Assembly (NCBI RefSeq): GCF_003096415.1
Contig: NZ_QEKH01000008.1
Location: 103,916-167,915 of the forward strand
From: Victivallis vadensis
GTDB lineage: Bacteria; Verrucomicrobiota; Lentisphaeria; Victivallales; Victivallaceae
Reading direction: 5' to 3'
Length of the DNA stretch: 64,000 nt
The number at the start of each line of letters is the position of its first letter. The stretch's first letter is position 1. The position numbers and the translations under genes are program-made. The notes beneath the pieces are model-generated. The model saw only the letters and a program-made list of their open reading frames with translations, was not told where the DNA came from and did not search any database. Shown here in pieces: positions 1-9,417 of this stretch.

Positions 1-1
1 G

Positions 2-715
2 TACTGCATGTCCATGAAGAAGATGTTCCCGGAGCAGACGCAGCGCTGCATCCGGTTCGACCGGAACGCCGTGGTCCGCCATCTCGAACTCCATCCGGGG
101 CAATTCTTCAAACTCTGCCCGTTTCAGGTGCTCGAACTGGTGGTGCCGGTCCGGAAGGAGGGCGCGCTGTGCGGCGTGGTTTTTCTCGGCCCGTTCCGCG
201 CCGCCGCGCCGCTGCCGCCGGATTCGCTGATCACCACGCCGAAAGGGCTGCCCCGCCCGGTGCCGGAACAGCTTCCCCCGCTCGACCGGCAGGGCATGGA
301 ACATCTCGCCAACCTCGGTTATATGCTCTCGTGCTGCATTTCGGAGATCATCCGCGACATGGAGCAGCCTCCGGCGGCGGCTCCCGCCGGGCGCAAAGCG
401 CTGATCGAGCAGTTCATCTCCACGAACTTCAACAAGGGGATCACGCTCGGGATGCTGGCGGAATTCCTGAACCTCAGCGAATCCCGGACCAGCCGGCTGC
501 TGAAGGAGTATTTCGACGCCGGGCTGACCGAACTGGTCAACCGGCAGCGGCTGAATTATGCGATCAACACCCTGCAGCGGGCCGAAGTTTCCGCCCGCAT
601 CGCCGCCCAGCGCGCCGGTTTCGGCAGCGTCGAATACTTCCACCGGCTCTTCAGGCGCGAGACCGGCATGACGCCGCAGGAGTACCGCAAGCGCCATCAG
701 CGTTCGGAGCGGTGA
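2..715 (+). CDS. AraC-family transcriptional regulator, 5' end probably outside the window
   Basis: About 237 codons are open to the window edge. The first ATG is at 8, but the frame continues upstream, so the true start is probably not included. The C-terminal ~100 residues form an AraC DNA-binding domain with two helix-turn-helices; the segments AEFLNLSESRTSRLLKEYF and GFGSVEYFHRLFRRETGMTP are typical. The N-terminal part (about residues 25-75, with VLELVVPVRKEG and GVVFLGPF) resembles the PocR-type ligand-binding domain found on such regulators. It converges on the FAD oxidoreductase gene and the two stop ends overlap by 19 bp. It may control the neighbouring minus-strand operon; its ligand is unknown. 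Confidence 0.85.
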   Translation, partial: YCMSMKKMFPEQTQRCIRFDRNAVVRHLELHPGQFFKLCPFQVLELVVPVRKEGALCGVVFLGPFRAAAPLPPDSLITTPKGLPRPVPEQLPPLDRQGMEHLANLGYMLSCCISEIIRDMEQPPAAAPAGRKALIEQFISTNFNKGITLGMLAEFLNLSESRTSRLLKEYFDAGLTELVNRQRLNYAINTLQRAEVSARIAAQRAGFGSVEYFHRLFRRETGMTPQEYRKRHQRSER

Positions 716-1986
716 ACCGAAGTTCCCTCCCGTACCAGCTTTTCCTGTACGGCGGCGACATCCGCCTTGCGCGTGTCGCGCTGCCGGAGTGCCGACGGCG
801 CGGCCAGCCCCACCGCCTCCCCGATCATGATGCACGTGCTGTTGATGCGCGAGGATGAAAACGCCCGGTGGGTGGCCGAGATGGGCCTTCCGGCGATGTA
901 AAGGTTGCTGATGCCGCGCGGCGTGATGCAGCGATAGGGGATGCCGTAGGTCCGCCGGATCGGCCTTTCGATGCCGGTGTGCGTGCCGGTCGGATTATGC
1001 ACGTCGATTCCCCAGCAGCAGCGGGCGATTTCGTCCGGGAAATCCCGGCCGGAGAGGACATCCTCCTCGGTCAGCACGTAATCTCCGAGAATCCGCCGGG
1101 TCTCCCGCACGCCGAGCTGTTCGGCGGTCGCGGAAATATAGGCGTGTTCAAAGCCCGGCACATGTTTTTGCAGGAACTCCAGAATCCAGAACGCCTGCCG
1201 GGTCCCCTCCCGCCGGATGCGCACCTGATCGGCGGGATTCAGGGAATTGCAGTCCGGAATGTGGGTCATGTTGACGATCCCGTCGAGCAATCCGTTGCGT
1301 TCCGGCATGTACTTGATCACCATGTGGTCAATCGGGACCTGCTGCGGGAAGCTCCGCCAGATCGCGCTCATCTCGGGCATGGTCTGCGGTACCTCCGCCG
1401 CCTTCACTCCGCTGACCTGAAACGTCAGCGAGGAGGACTGCACTCTGCCGTCGGACTCCCGGCCCATTTCAAACGGGCATCCGGCCATCGCCGCCAGATC
1501 GCCGTCGCCGGTGGCGTCCACGAAAACCCCGGCTTCCAGCGCCCCCATTCCGGCCTTGGAGGCCACCACCGCATACCGCAGCGCCTCCCCCTCGCGCACG
1601 GCGTCGACAAGCCGGGTGTACAAGTGAAGGTCAATGCCGTACTCTTCGAGCAGTTCCAGCAAAATCCGGTTGAGCTTCTCCGGGTCGAACATCAGATAGC
1701 CGTTCCGCTCGTTGACTCCGCCGACGGCGACGGCGCGTTCCCGCAGCCGGTTCATGAAAGCCGAGGTGATGCGCTCTTCGCCGCAGCCGTAGCCGGAAAC
1801 CACCCCCAGCAGCCCGGAGACGGGCACGCCGCCCGGCTTCCCGAAATATTCAATCATCCCGACCTTCAGCCCCTCGCGGGCCGCGTTCACCGCCGCCGCA
1901 ATGCCGGCCATTCCCGCCCCGCACACCAGAAGGTCATATTCGGCCCGCACTTCTAGCCGCCGCTCCGGATACACCATCGTTTTCAT
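697..1986 (-). CDS. FAD-dependent oxidoreductase (FAD_oxidored family)
   Basis: 429 residues. An N-terminal Rossmann dinucleotide-binding motif GAGMAGIAAAVNAAREG is followed by an acidic end of strand 2 and a GKPGG loop. A second conserved FAD-contact segment, DATGDGDLAAMAGCPFEMG, lies mid-protein. This architecture belongs to the FAD-dependent oxidoreductases found next to carbohydrate-degradation genes in Lentisphaerota and Planctomycetota; the substrate is unknown. No signal peptide is seen, so it is probably cytoplasmic. Its ATG overlaps the stop of the upstream gene by 4 bp (1983-1986), implying translational coupling. The oxidoreductase at 43906-45234 is a homologue. Confidence 0.85.
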   Translation of the reverse strand: MKTMVYPERRLEVRAEYDLLVCGAGMAGIAAAVNAAREGLKVGMIEYFGKPGGVPVSGLLGVVSGYGCGEERITSAFMNRLRERAVAVGGVNERNGYLMFDPEKLNRILLELLEEYGIDLHLYTRLVDAVREGEALRYAVVASKAGMGALEAGVFVDATGDGDLAAMAGCPFEMGRESDGRVQSSSLTFQVSGVKAAEVPQTMPEMSAIWRSFPQQVPIDHMVIKYMPERNGLLDGIVNMTHIPDCNSLNPADQVRIRREGTRQAFWILEFLQKHVPGFEHAYISATAEQLGVRETRRILGDYVLTEEDVLSGRDFPDEIARCCWGIDVHNPTGTHTGIERPIRRTYGIPYRCITPRGISNLYIAGRPISATHRAFSSSRINSTCIMIGEAVGLAAPSALRQRDTRKADVAAVQEKLVREGTSVHRSER

Positions 1987-4133
1987 CGTATCATCTGCCA
2001 GTCAATCGTTGAGTTGGAATTTGCCGCTTCATCGAACGCCACGGTGAAACCCTGCGCGGTTTTCGCGGTGACGGCCCAGCGGCAGAGCCAGTTGGGTTGG
2101 ACGGTCAGCGAATAGAGGCCGTCCGGCTCCGCCTGCGGGAACTTCACCTCGAAACTCTTCACCCCCGCCGGAATCTTCACGTCGATCCCGCGCAGGTTGG
2201 CGCCTGCCTTCTCTGTCGCGGCGATGCTTTTCACCTTCGCGAGGCCGCCGCCGTTCAGCGACAGCGCGCCGGGCACGGCGGAAAGCGCCACATTGCCGGA
2301 GGCGGTCTTCCACGCGATTCTGTGCCCCGGCTTTTCCATATACAGCGCCGCCTTTTTCACGGCGTCGCGGAACCGGATACCGTAGTCGCAGCTCGTTCCG
2401 ACGTCGATGATATGGAAATATTTGCTGTGGTGCGCCACCTGCATCCGGTCATGCCAACCGTCCACGCGCAGCGCCGCCCGCACCGGATACGCGCCGTTGT
2501 TGACCGAGTAGAAGCTGTAACTGTTGCCGGAACCGGAGGGCATCGCCTCGCGGTGCCGCACCCGGTAGCCGTTCGGATGGCTCGGATCGGCTCCCACCGC
2601 CTGCTCCACCGGATCGCCGGGCGCGAAGGTCGCCGCGCCGTCCTTTCCCGGCGCCAGCACCAGCAGCCGCGAAACTCCCGGCTTCACGGAATCGCCCTTG
2701 AACTCGTGTTTGCGGATATCCGGCAAGCCCCGGCTCACATCGGCCACCATCGCTCCGGGAGCGATAATGTACGCCAGCTCCCGGCGGTAGTTCCGCTCGT
2801 TGATCAGAGTGGGCGTCGCGTTGTCGGACACGGTGTAGCAGACGCGTTCCACCCACAGCCGATCCTCGCCGTTGACCTTTTCGTACTTGCGGATGTACCA
2901 CCAGCGGCGCACCTTGCGTCCTTTCAGCGCCCCCTTCCAGAAGCCCTTCGGCGGATTGCCCGCGTACTCCTCCGGTTCGTCCACCGCAAGGAAGCGCCCG
3001 ACGATCTCCGGAGTCCAGCCGGTGTTGACACCGCGCACGTAGCCTTTCGGATCGATCGCGCCGCCCTCGGAATAGTTCGCCTCCACCGCGATTTTGCCGG
3101 AGGTGATCCATTTCTTCGGATTCAGGTTGATCAGCGGCCGCGAGGTCCCCAGCGTGCCGGCGTTGGAAGCCGCCGCATCGTATTGCAGAATTCCGGTTTT
3201 CGCATCGTACTGCTCCACTTTGCCGATAAAGGAGTTCAGCCGATGCCAGATGTTCGCGGTGTAGGCGTTGCCGCACTCGTCGGCACGGGTGGACATCACA
3301 TTGCCCATGTACATATAGGTGATGCCGACTCCGAAATTGTCCCCCTGCCCGTATGCGTGCTTGTCGATCGAAATCGTCCCGAAATTCTCCTGGTCGGCGT
3401 GGTTCACCTCGCTGATCAGAATGCTGTTGGCGCTGCTCTTGTTGAACAAACTGACCACTTCACCCCACGCCCCGGCGGGATCGGTCTTGCGCAGGATGAT
3501 CCAGTGATCCGTCGCACCGTCCAGCCCGATCTCCTCCACCCGGGCGGTCAACTGCGAACTGAACCTTTTTTCGCTGTACGCGACGCTCTCCTTGCCCATC
3601 TGCGCGATCAGCTCCAGCCCGGCGTACAGTCCTTTGACCGTCGGGACGTGAACCTTCACGGTTTCCGGGTCACCGGTCTTTTCGGTCCGCCCGACGTACT
3701 GGAAGTAGGAGGTCGTCCCCTTGACGACCTGATCCGAGATGCGCAGAATCGAATTCAGGCCGTGCACATTCATCGCTCCCTGATCGATCGTCCGGTCCAG
3801 CATGAACGCCGAATAGCCGTTCGGATTCTGCGGGATGCGGAAGCCCAGCGAAGGCGGAACCATCCGCAGTTTTCCCCGCCGCAGATCGATGATGAATACG
3901 CCCGGTTCCCCCAGCCGTCCCTGCGGAACGCTTTCCGGCATGAACGCCGCCGCCACCGCGTCGTCCACCACCAGAATCCCGCCCGTTTTCAACGCCGCCG
4001 CCGCTTTTCGGATCGCTGCTTTCGCTTCTCCGGCCGTTCCGACCGGCCCGAACTCGCTCAGGCGGTAGATCCGCATCTCCGCATAAGCCGCCGCCATCAG
4101 CACGCAACAGCACACCGTCAACCATAATTTCAT
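1983..4133 (-). CDS. Secreted protein of unknown function, possible beta-helix fold
   Basis: 716 residues with a clear signal peptide (MKLWLTVCCCVLMAAAYA, cleavage near residue 18), hence exported. I do not recognise a family with certainty. The segment around residues 30-60 (GTAGEAKAAIRKAAAALK, GGILVVDD) resembles the start of pectate-lyase-like right-handed beta-helix proteins, where an alternating helix precedes the first coil; this is suggestive only. A GGGAGAA-type ribosome binding site lies just upstream of the ATG. It sits between a pseudopilin gene and an FAD oxidoreductase in one minus-strand operon, so a role in extracellular glycan handling is likely but inferred. Confidence 0.75.
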   Translation of the reverse strand: MKLWLTVCCCVLMAAAYAEMRIYRLSEFGPVGTAGEAKAAIRKAAAALKTGGILVVDDAVAAAFMPESVPQGRLGEPGVFIIDLRRGKLRMVPPSLGFRIPQNPNGYSAFMLDRTIDQGAMNVHGLNSILRISDQVVKGTTSYFQYVGRTEKTGDPETVKVHVPTVKGLYAGLELIAQMGKESVAYSEKRFSSQLTARVEEIGLDGATDHWIILRKTDPAGAWGEVVSLFNKSSANSILISEVNHADQENFGTISIDKHAYGQGDNFGVGITYMYMGNVMSTRADECGNAYTANIWHRLNSFIGKVEQYDAKTGILQYDAAASNAGTLGTSRPLINLNPKKWITSGKIAVEANYSEGGAIDPKGYVRGVNTGWTPEIVGRFLAVDEPEEYAGNPPKGFWKGALKGRKVRRWWYIRKYEKVNGEDRLWVERVCYTVSDNATPTLINERNYRRELAYIIAPGAMVADVSRGLPDIRKHEFKGDSVKPGVSRLLVLAPGKDGAATFAPGDPVEQAVGADPSHPNGYRVRHREAMPSGSGNSYSFYSVNNGAYPVRAALRVDGWHDRMQVAHHSKYFHIIDVGTSCDYGIRFRDAVKKAALYMEKPGHRIAWKTASGNVALSAVPGALSLNGGGLAKVKSIAATEKAGANLRGIDVKIPAGVKSFEVKFPQAEPDGLYSLTVQPNWLCRWAVTAKTAQGFTVAFDEAANSNSTIDWQMIR

Positions 4134-4165
4134 ATTGTTCTCCCGGTTATCGAATCAAGTTTCAA

Positions 4166-5026
4166 TCAATTGCCCCGTGCGATGAAAAAATAATCATCGG
4201 TGCGTATATTCCCCATCGTCGGAATTTCACCGCGGCTGTACGACTCCACATGCCCGTCCGCCATCAGCATATTCGACCGCCGCGAATGGCGGAACGCCGG
4301 TATCGCGTCCTGAACATCCCGGAACGCCTTGCGGTTCGTCCAATAGGTGCTCGCACTCGGCGTCGCCCTCTCGCTGTCGGTCGCGTACAGACACCGGCTC
4401 GGCCGCCTGATCTGGTTGACTTTATAGAAGTAACAGATCATATTGCCGGCGGAATCGGCATTCCGCCGGTAGAACTGCGAAGTCGGCCCGGCGGTGATCC
4501 CCGTATTGATCGCGTAGCTCGGCTGCTGGTCGATGTGGTCGTTGCAGCGGAAGATTCCCCCCTTTGAATTGTTCGCCCCCAGTTCGGAGTTGAAATTTTT
4601 GTCGAACCGTCCCGGCACATAGCCCCGGTCAAACAGAATCCTGACCCACGAGTAGTAACCGGCGCCGTCATCCGACGGAATGTCCGCGATCATCATGTAA
4701 TCTCCGAAATCCCCCGAATATGCCATAAATGAGGTTCCGATCTGCCGCAGATTCGAAGTGCATTTCGCCGCCCTCGCCTTTCCCCGCGCCTTGTTCAGAG
4801 CCGGCAGCAGCATGCCCGCCAGAATCGCGATAATTGCAATCACGATCAACAATTCAATCAAAGTGAATTTTGCACATACCGGCCTTGAACGGCGGTTCAT
4901 CCGGACGGCGGCGGCAATCGCCGCTTTTCCGCGCGCGTGCCTCTCTCTTCCGCATAGAGCGGCATGTCGATTTGAATGCACGGCATGCAAAAGCATTCCT
5001 GCAACCTTCGGAGCAATACAGAACAT
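4166..5026 (-). CDS. Prepilin-type N-terminal domain, H-X9-DG protein (pseudopilin)
   Basis: The [17 protein letters not shown] segment is the type IV pilin-like methylation and membrane segment. The tail carries H-X9-DG ([14 protein letters not shown]). The residue before the +1 Phe is Lys, not the usual Gly. I chose the ATG at 5026 because AAAGGGA lies 7 nt upstream. This gives a long leader of about 50 residues before FTLIE. An ATG at 4900 ([10 protein letters not shown]) would give a normal short leader but has no good ribosome binding site; the frame also opens to an ATG at 5071. It is the first gene of the operon running to 697. Type II-secretion-like pseudopilins of this class are thought to sit at the inner membrane with the C-terminal domain outside. 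Confidence 0.88.
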   Translation of the reverse strand: MFCIAPKVAGMLLHAVHSNRHAALCGRERHARGKAAIAAAVRMNRRSRPVCAKFTLIELLIVIAIIAILAGMLLPALNKARGKARAAKCTSNLRQIGTSFMAYSGDFGDYMMIADIPSDDGAGYYSWVRILFDRGYVPGRFDKNFNSELGANNSKGGIFRCNDHIDQQPSYAINTGITAGPTSQFYRRNADSAGNMICYFYKVNQIRRPSRCLYATDSERATPSASTYWTNRKAFRDVQDAIPAFRHSRRSNMLMADGHVESYSRGEIPTMGNIRTDDYFFIARGN

Positions 5027-5116
5027 AAGTCCATCCCTTTCAACAGTTAATAGATTTTGGCGCTCATTCACGGAAAAAAGGTTTCACAGAAAACTCCGGC
5101 TCCCGGTTCCATTTAT

Positions 5117-5122
5117 ATTATA
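5117..5122 (-). promoter_or_regulatory. Candidate -10 element for the pseudopilin operon
   Basis: The minus strand reads TATAAT about 90 bp upstream of the chosen pseudopilin start. No good -35 hexamer is visible 16-18 bp further upstream, so an activator may be needed. The surrounding 5072-5250 stretch is AT-rich and holds no gene. Confidence 0.35.
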
Positions 5123-5250
5123 CATCGGAAGCAACATGAAGTCATTGACTCTTTACGCATCTTGATTGACCTTTTATGCACTTATGTTTTCAGAGGCAAA
5201 TAAAAAAATTGCCGCCGTTTTTGGATCACCGGAAAATCGTCATCGTTACG

Positions 5251-5547
5251 CCGGAGGCGAATCGCATGGGAAGCCTGCCGTTTTGAAGGCAGGCGGGTCC
5301 GCCCGCCCTCACGGGCGGCAGACCTTGTGCGCTACGCGGCCTGATTTTCAATCGCACCTCCGGTAGCTGGGCGCATAGCGCACAATTACCTCCGGTGGCA
5401 AGTACCGCCGGTAGAGTAAATAAACTGATAGATGATAACCCCGGTTTTGCAATTCTTACGCAGTAAAAATTCAAAACCGTACCCGGCACCGGCACCTTGC
5501 CGGTCGGGGGGACCGGGGAGCGAAGCGCCACCGGCCGCCGGAGGTAA
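5251..5547 (-). repeat. Dispersed structured intergenic repeat, copy A
   Basis: About 300 bp without a believable gene. Read on the minus strand it starts with CCTCCGGCGGCCGG and continues with a run of short hairpins: ACCGGCAAGGTGCCGG, an A/T-rich arm pair around ACTGCGTAA, a CTACCGGAGGTGCG block, and a GCCTGCC...GGCAGGC hairpin at the far end. The same order of modules occurs at 9121-9380, 34497-34701 and 52021-52385. It lies immediately downstream of the glycosidase stop at 5557. I see no transposase. Confidence 0.8.
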
Positions 5548-5556
5548 ACTCCGCCG

Positions 5557-8214
5557 TCAGCAACGGTGGAGGCGGAGGGAACCGGCGGAGGCGCGCGGCA
5601 GGTCGATTTCGACCGTTCCGGGGAACCGGTCGCGAACCGGCAGCGGTTTGCCGCTGAATTCCGCCCGCCAGCTGCCGCCGCCGATCACGGCGACCAGAGT
5701 GCTGGTTTCATCCGCGGGGCCGTCGATTTCGATATCGGCGGACCAGCAGTCATCGCCGGTTTTCAGGTTGCGGATTCTCGTATCAAGCCCGCCAGTCAGG
5801 CGCCCCGGCACGAAGTACGCGCCGAACCAGCACAGAACCGGGTCCGACAGCGCCGAGAAGTGATGCCAGCCGGTGCCGCGCCCCGACACCACGCTGAACT
5901 GTTCGTAACAGCCGTAGGAGTCGCGGCACTCTTTCTCATAGACTCCAAGCGCGGTTTCGGCGATCCGCCATGCAAAGTCGGCCTGCCCGTCGTCGAGCGC
6001 GGCTTTCCAGAAAAACCACTGATAGGGCATCCAGATCGAACCGTTCCAGTAGCCGTCGAGCCGGAAGTAGGGCGCGGCCTGATCCACCGTCGAAAGGCCG
6101 AAAGGCGTCCAGCAGTGTTCTTCGCTTGACAGTTTTTCCCAAAGTCCGGCTTTCTGAGCGGGAGTGCAGATTCCGGCCAGCAGCGGCGCGGCGCCGTCCA
6201 ACCCCATATTGAAGTTGGTTCCGGTAGGGGGATGACGCAGGATTCCGGCGGGGCGGTTCTCCGCGTCGTGCCGGACATAGCTGAAATAACCGGCCTCACC
6301 GTCCCACGAATATTCCTGCAGCAGCATGGAAAGGCTTGCGATATCGGTTTCGTACATCGCCGTATCCGCATCGAAACCGGCCTCGCGGGCTGCCGCCGCC
6401 AGAATCCGGGCGCAGCGGATCACATGGGCGCTGCCGATCACTGGCGCGGGATCGCGCAGGTTGTTTTCGCGCACAAACCACTGCGGCGGATAGTCGTCCC
6501 AGCCGCCGGAATTGTAGAAATAGTCCCAGCTGCGGATCAGTCCGTCGCGGTTCGGGCCGCGCATGGTCGAACTTGCGGAACGGCCCGCCATAAATTCATA
6601 ATACTGTTTGAGTTTCGGATAGAAATAGCGGATCAGCTCCGTATCTCCCGTCCGGTTCGCCAGCTCCGAAAACAAATAGAACTGCACCGGCACCGGCGAA
6701 CCGTGATGGATAAACGCGCATTCGTCGTCGCCGGGTTCGGTCAGGTACGCATTCAGGTTTTCGACCGCGAGACGCTTGCCCAGCTCCAGCAATCCGAGGC
6801 CGATGAAGCCGGAGTCCCAGGTGTACAGGCTGTTCCAGCGCCGCCCCGGCGTATGATGCCGCACATTCCGCCCCTTGAAATAGGTCGGGTAGACCACGTT
6901 GGTCAGCGTGACCGACGCCAGCCGCTCCTGGCTGAAACAGAATTTGCGCCCCATCTCGACCGGCTCCGGCGACCAGTAGCGCCGCTGCGACGCGGCGACC
7001 AGCTCCGGCAGTTCATCGCATTCAGCCGCGGCGCGGCGCAGGAAGGCTTCCACCTCCTCGCGGCTGCCGTCGCAGACGACCGCATACACATCGCTCCAGC
7101 CATCCGGCGCGGCAGTCAGCGGCTGCATCACCAGATCCACCCAGTCCTGCCCCCTGCCGTTTCCGAGACGGCTGCCGCCGAAGAACGGCTGGTGAATGCA
7201 ATCGTCGTAAAGCAGCAGGTCGTTCATCCGCTCCGAGCGGTAGTGGACCACGAAATCGGAATCGAAACTCCACCAGACACCGTAGACCTGTTTGCAGGCT
7301 TCATATCCGATCATCCGGGAGTTCGGCACCGGACCGGGCTGAATCTCCGGCGTCACATTCTCGCGGGCGGGGATGAACGACACTTCCGCCGCCCCCTTCC
7401 CGGCCGAGACGCCGTCCACCGCCAGCTCCGCGCCTCCGGCGGAACGGATTTCCACCACTCCGGCGGCAGTCGGAATCTGTTTGAACTCCACGATTTCCCA
7501 CTCGCCCGTACCGGCCGCCATGCGGGAAACTCCGTTCAGCGCAATGCCGAGCCGTTCGCCCGCCGCGACCTTGCAGCGCAGCGCCACGTCAACCTTTTCC
7601 GGCAATCCCGCCGGAAGCGGCAGCAGCAGAACGTCCCCGTCCTCCTGTCCGAATCCCCCGATACAGCCGCCCCGTACCGTACCGGATTCGCGCCGCTCGC
7701 CCCGGCGCAGCGCGTCGAACACCAGCCCGTCCTGCGGCCGCATCTTCACCCGGTTCAGCCCGACATGGTCGAGCGCATCAATCCAGACGCAGTTCTCCGG
7801 CAGGACCGGTTCGACCGTCTTTTCAGGCGGAGCCTCCAAACTTGCGATGAAGTGGACCGCGAAAGCGCTGTCCAGCACCCCGTGATTCACGCAGCGGCAG
7901 CGGACCACCCGCAGGTGTTCCTCCCACCGGGCGAAGGAGATATCCGCATAGATGCGGTCTTTCGCTTCGAGCTGCTGGCGGTAGGCGTAGTCCTGAAGGT
8001 CGGGCGCGACACTCCACGGCAGGTAGCCGGCGGGCCGCAGCACGTCGGGAATCCCGAGCTGCCGCCGGTAGACGCCCGGCATCACCGTGAAGTCGAACCG
8101 CATGCCCCTGGCGCGGTCGGCGAGGTGGGAGATTCCGAAATACTTTTTGGAGTAAGGCCCCCAGTCCGGGAGCGAGAGATCGTGAACGCCGTCGAGATAG
8201 TGATAGTCCGCCAT
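5557..8214 (-). CDS. Glycoside hydrolase, MGH1/GH63-like (alpha/alpha)6 barrel
   Basis: 885 residues without an obvious signal peptide. The C-terminal half has features of six-hairpin glycosidases of the mannosylglycerate hydrolase/GH63/trehalase type: YTWDSGFIGLGLLELGK, a conserved NGSIWMPYQWFFWKAALDDG, and a late SGRGTGWHHFSALSDPVLCW segment. The N-terminal half is probably beta-sandwich (GVSRMAAGTGEWEIVEFKQ). The family hydrolyses alpha-glucosidic or alpha-mannosidic links; the substrate here is not predictable. No strong ribosome binding site precedes the ATG. It is a single-gene unit between repeat copy A and a divergent promoter region. The call is firm for fold class, weaker for exact family. 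Confidence 0.75.
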   Translation of the reverse strand: MADYHYLDGVHDLSLPDWGPYSKKYFGISHLADRARGMRFDFTVMPGVYRRQLGIPDVLRPAGYLPWSVAPDLQDYAYRQQLEAKDRIYADISFARWEEHLRVVRCRCVNHGVLDSAFAVHFIASLEAPPEKTVEPVLPENCVWIDALDHVGLNRVKMRPQDGLVFDALRRGERRESGTVRGGCIGGFGQEDGDVLLLPLPAGLPEKVDVALRCKVAAGERLGIALNGVSRMAAGTGEWEIVEFKQIPTAAGVVEIRSAGGAELAVDGVSAGKGAAEVSFIPARENVTPEIQPGPVPNSRMIGYEACKQVYGVWWSFDSDFVVHYRSERMNDLLLYDDCIHQPFFGGSRLGNGRGQDWVDLVMQPLTAAPDGWSDVYAVVCDGSREEVEAFLRRAAAECDELPELVAASQRRYWSPEPVEMGRKFCFSQERLASVTLTNVVYPTYFKGRNVRHHTPGRRWNSLYTWDSGFIGLGLLELGKRLAVENLNAYLTEPGDDECAFIHHGSPVPVQFYLFSELANRTGDTELIRYFYPKLKQYYEFMAGRSASSTMRGPNRDGLIRSWDYFYNSGGWDDYPPQWFVRENNLRDPAPVIGSAHVIRCARILAAAAREAGFDADTAMYETDIASLSMLLQEYSWDGEAGYFSYVRHDAENRPAGILRHPPTGTNFNMGLDGAAPLLAGICTPAQKAGLWEKLSSEEHCWTPFGLSTVDQAAPYFRLDGYWNGSIWMPYQWFFWKAALDDGQADFAWRIAETALGVYEKECRDSYGCYEQFSVVSGRGTGWHHFSALSDPVLCWFGAYFVPGRLTGGLDTRIRNLKTGDDCWSADIEIDGPADETSTLVAVIGGGSWRAEFSGKPLPVRDRFPGTVEIDLPRASAGSLRLHRC

Positions 8215-8387
8215 GCTGAAATTTCTTTTTTGCTTGAAGCCGCCGCCTTACGTTACGGGAAAAAGTATTCAGCAGAATATCCCTCCGATTGCCGGAAAAG
8301 TCAAGCGGCGGAGCCTGGTTTTCCGGGGTTTTCCGGCGAAAATCCCCCGTAACACCACTTTTTTCCGAAAAATTCCCTCCCACCCCC

Positions 8388-8416
8388 TTGACAAAGCCGG
8401 AAAAATCAGCCATAAT
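8388..8416 (+). promoter_or_regulatory. Sigma-70-type promoter of the thioredoxin-like membrane protein gene
   Basis: TTGACA (8388-8393), 17 bp, CATAAT (8411-8416). The predicted leader of about 75 nt is AT-rich and ends in AAAGGAGGAG before the ATG at 8499. It includes a small CCTGA-TTT-TCAGG hairpin near 8430. The rest of 8215-8387 shows nothing else I can name. Confidence 0.75.
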
Positions 8417-8498
8417 TAACCGCATGCAGCCTGATTTTCAGGTAACACAATAATAATCAGAATGTTATCTATTATATACATTATAAAGGAGGAGCTGA

Positions 8499-9116
8499 AT
8501 GGGAGTTACAATCGCCGGATTGGATATTCTGGTCAAACGGATCATCTGGGGCGTCTTTCTGATCGTCCTCGCCGTCGGCCTGTACTGGTGCTGGCTCAAC
8601 GGCGACTGGCTGATCTACCACATGCAGCGCCAGTATGACAAGGAGGCCTACGGCCTCTCCTGGAAAGTCGATATCAGCACCGCGGGGGAAAAGGCGCGCA
8701 AGGAGGAAAAACAACTGCTGATCGTGTTTCTGAAAGAGGGCGACATCACCAGCGACAACCTGAAACGCGTCTTGGCGCAGCCGACCTTCAAGCCGGTCGA
8801 AAACAATTACGTGCTGCTGCTGGTCGACTATCCCGCCGACATCAGCAAGCTCTCCACCCGCGAGAAAACCTACTGCGACGAATTGGTCAAGCGGTACAAT
8901 ATCGACAAATTCGGCGTGCTGATCGTCGCGGAGCCGCTTGAAGGCGGCCAGAAAGAGGTGCGGCGTATCCGCTACACCCGGGAAATGCCCAGTTCGCTGC
9001 TGAACCAGCTTGCCGGAGGGCGCTTCATCGCCAAGCCGATGGTCGACAGCACGCCGAAACGGCAACCGCTGAAAATCCCCGGCCTCTCCGCCAAACCATC
9101 CGCCAATAAGCGGTAA
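8499..9116 (+). CDS. Membrane-anchored thioredoxin-fold protein without CxxC
   Basis: 205 residues. One N-terminal membrane helix (about residues 14-32, IIWGVFLIVLAVGLYWCW) is followed by a periplasmic domain. The region KARKEEKQLLIVFLKEGD, then a later VLLLVDYPAD and FGVLIVAEPLEGG, resembles the beta-alpha-beta pattern of thioredoxin-like proteins. The usual CxxC after the first strand is absent, so redox activity by that route is unlikely. A strong AAAGGAGGAG ribosome binding site precedes the start. It is monocistronic with its own consensus promoter. Function unknown; the fold call is tentative. Confidence 0.8.
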   Translation: MGVTIAGLDILVKRIIWGVFLIVLAVGLYWCWLNGDWLIYHMQRQYDKEAYGLSWKVDISTAGEKARKEEKQLLIVFLKEGDITSDNLKRVLAQPTFKPVENNYVLLLVDYPADISKLSTREKTYCDELVKRYNIDKFGVLIVAEPLEGGQKEVRRIRYTREMPSSLLNQLAGGRFIAKPMVDSTPKRQPLKIPGLSAKPSANKR

Positions 9117-9120
9117 CACC

Positions 9121-9380
9121 TGCCTCCGGCGGCCGGGGGCGCTTCGCCCCCCGGGCCCCCAGACCGGCAAGGTGCCGGCGCCTGGTTCGGTATTTTTACT
9201 GCGTAAAAATTACAAAACCGGGGTTTAATAATGGGTATGACAGATTCATAAGCTGTACTTACCCCCGGGAAGTATCCGGTCGGGCTGCAAGGACGCCTTG
9301 CCTACCGCAGCGCACAAGGGTCGGAGACCACAAGACTCGCCTGCCTTCAAAACGGCAGGCTTCCCATATCCGGGCAGGCG
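9121..9380 (+). repeat. Dispersed structured intergenic repeat, copy B
   Basis: It begins 5 bp after the stop of the thioredoxin-like gene with GCCTCCGGCGGCCGGGGGCG (9122-9141), a hairpin with CGCCCCC. It continues with ACCGGCAAGGTGCCGG, the ACTGCGTAAAAATT hairpin and AAAACCGGGG, and ends with the CTGCC...GGCAGG hairpin. The middle of this copy (about 9235-9320) has diverged from copies A and D. No gene is present in 9117-9417. Confidence 0.8.
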
Positions 9381-9417
9381 CGAAAAAACAATTCGGCGGC
9401 AGACCAACCGGAACGCG

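Noticed and set aside
868..1956. Long plus-strand frame opposite the FAD oxidoreductase
   Set aside because: Antisense shadow in GC-rich DNA: His/Arg/Pro-rich, no ribosome binding site, no recognisable domain; the minus strand has clear FAD motifs.
2097..4127. 676-codon plus-strand frame opposite the secreted protein
   Set aside because: Composition is typical of an antisense frame, while the minus strand has a signal peptide and operon coupling.
5072..5556. Insertion sequence or transposon with genes
   Set aside because: No transposase-like ORF on either strand here or at the other repeat copies; only structured repeats are seen.
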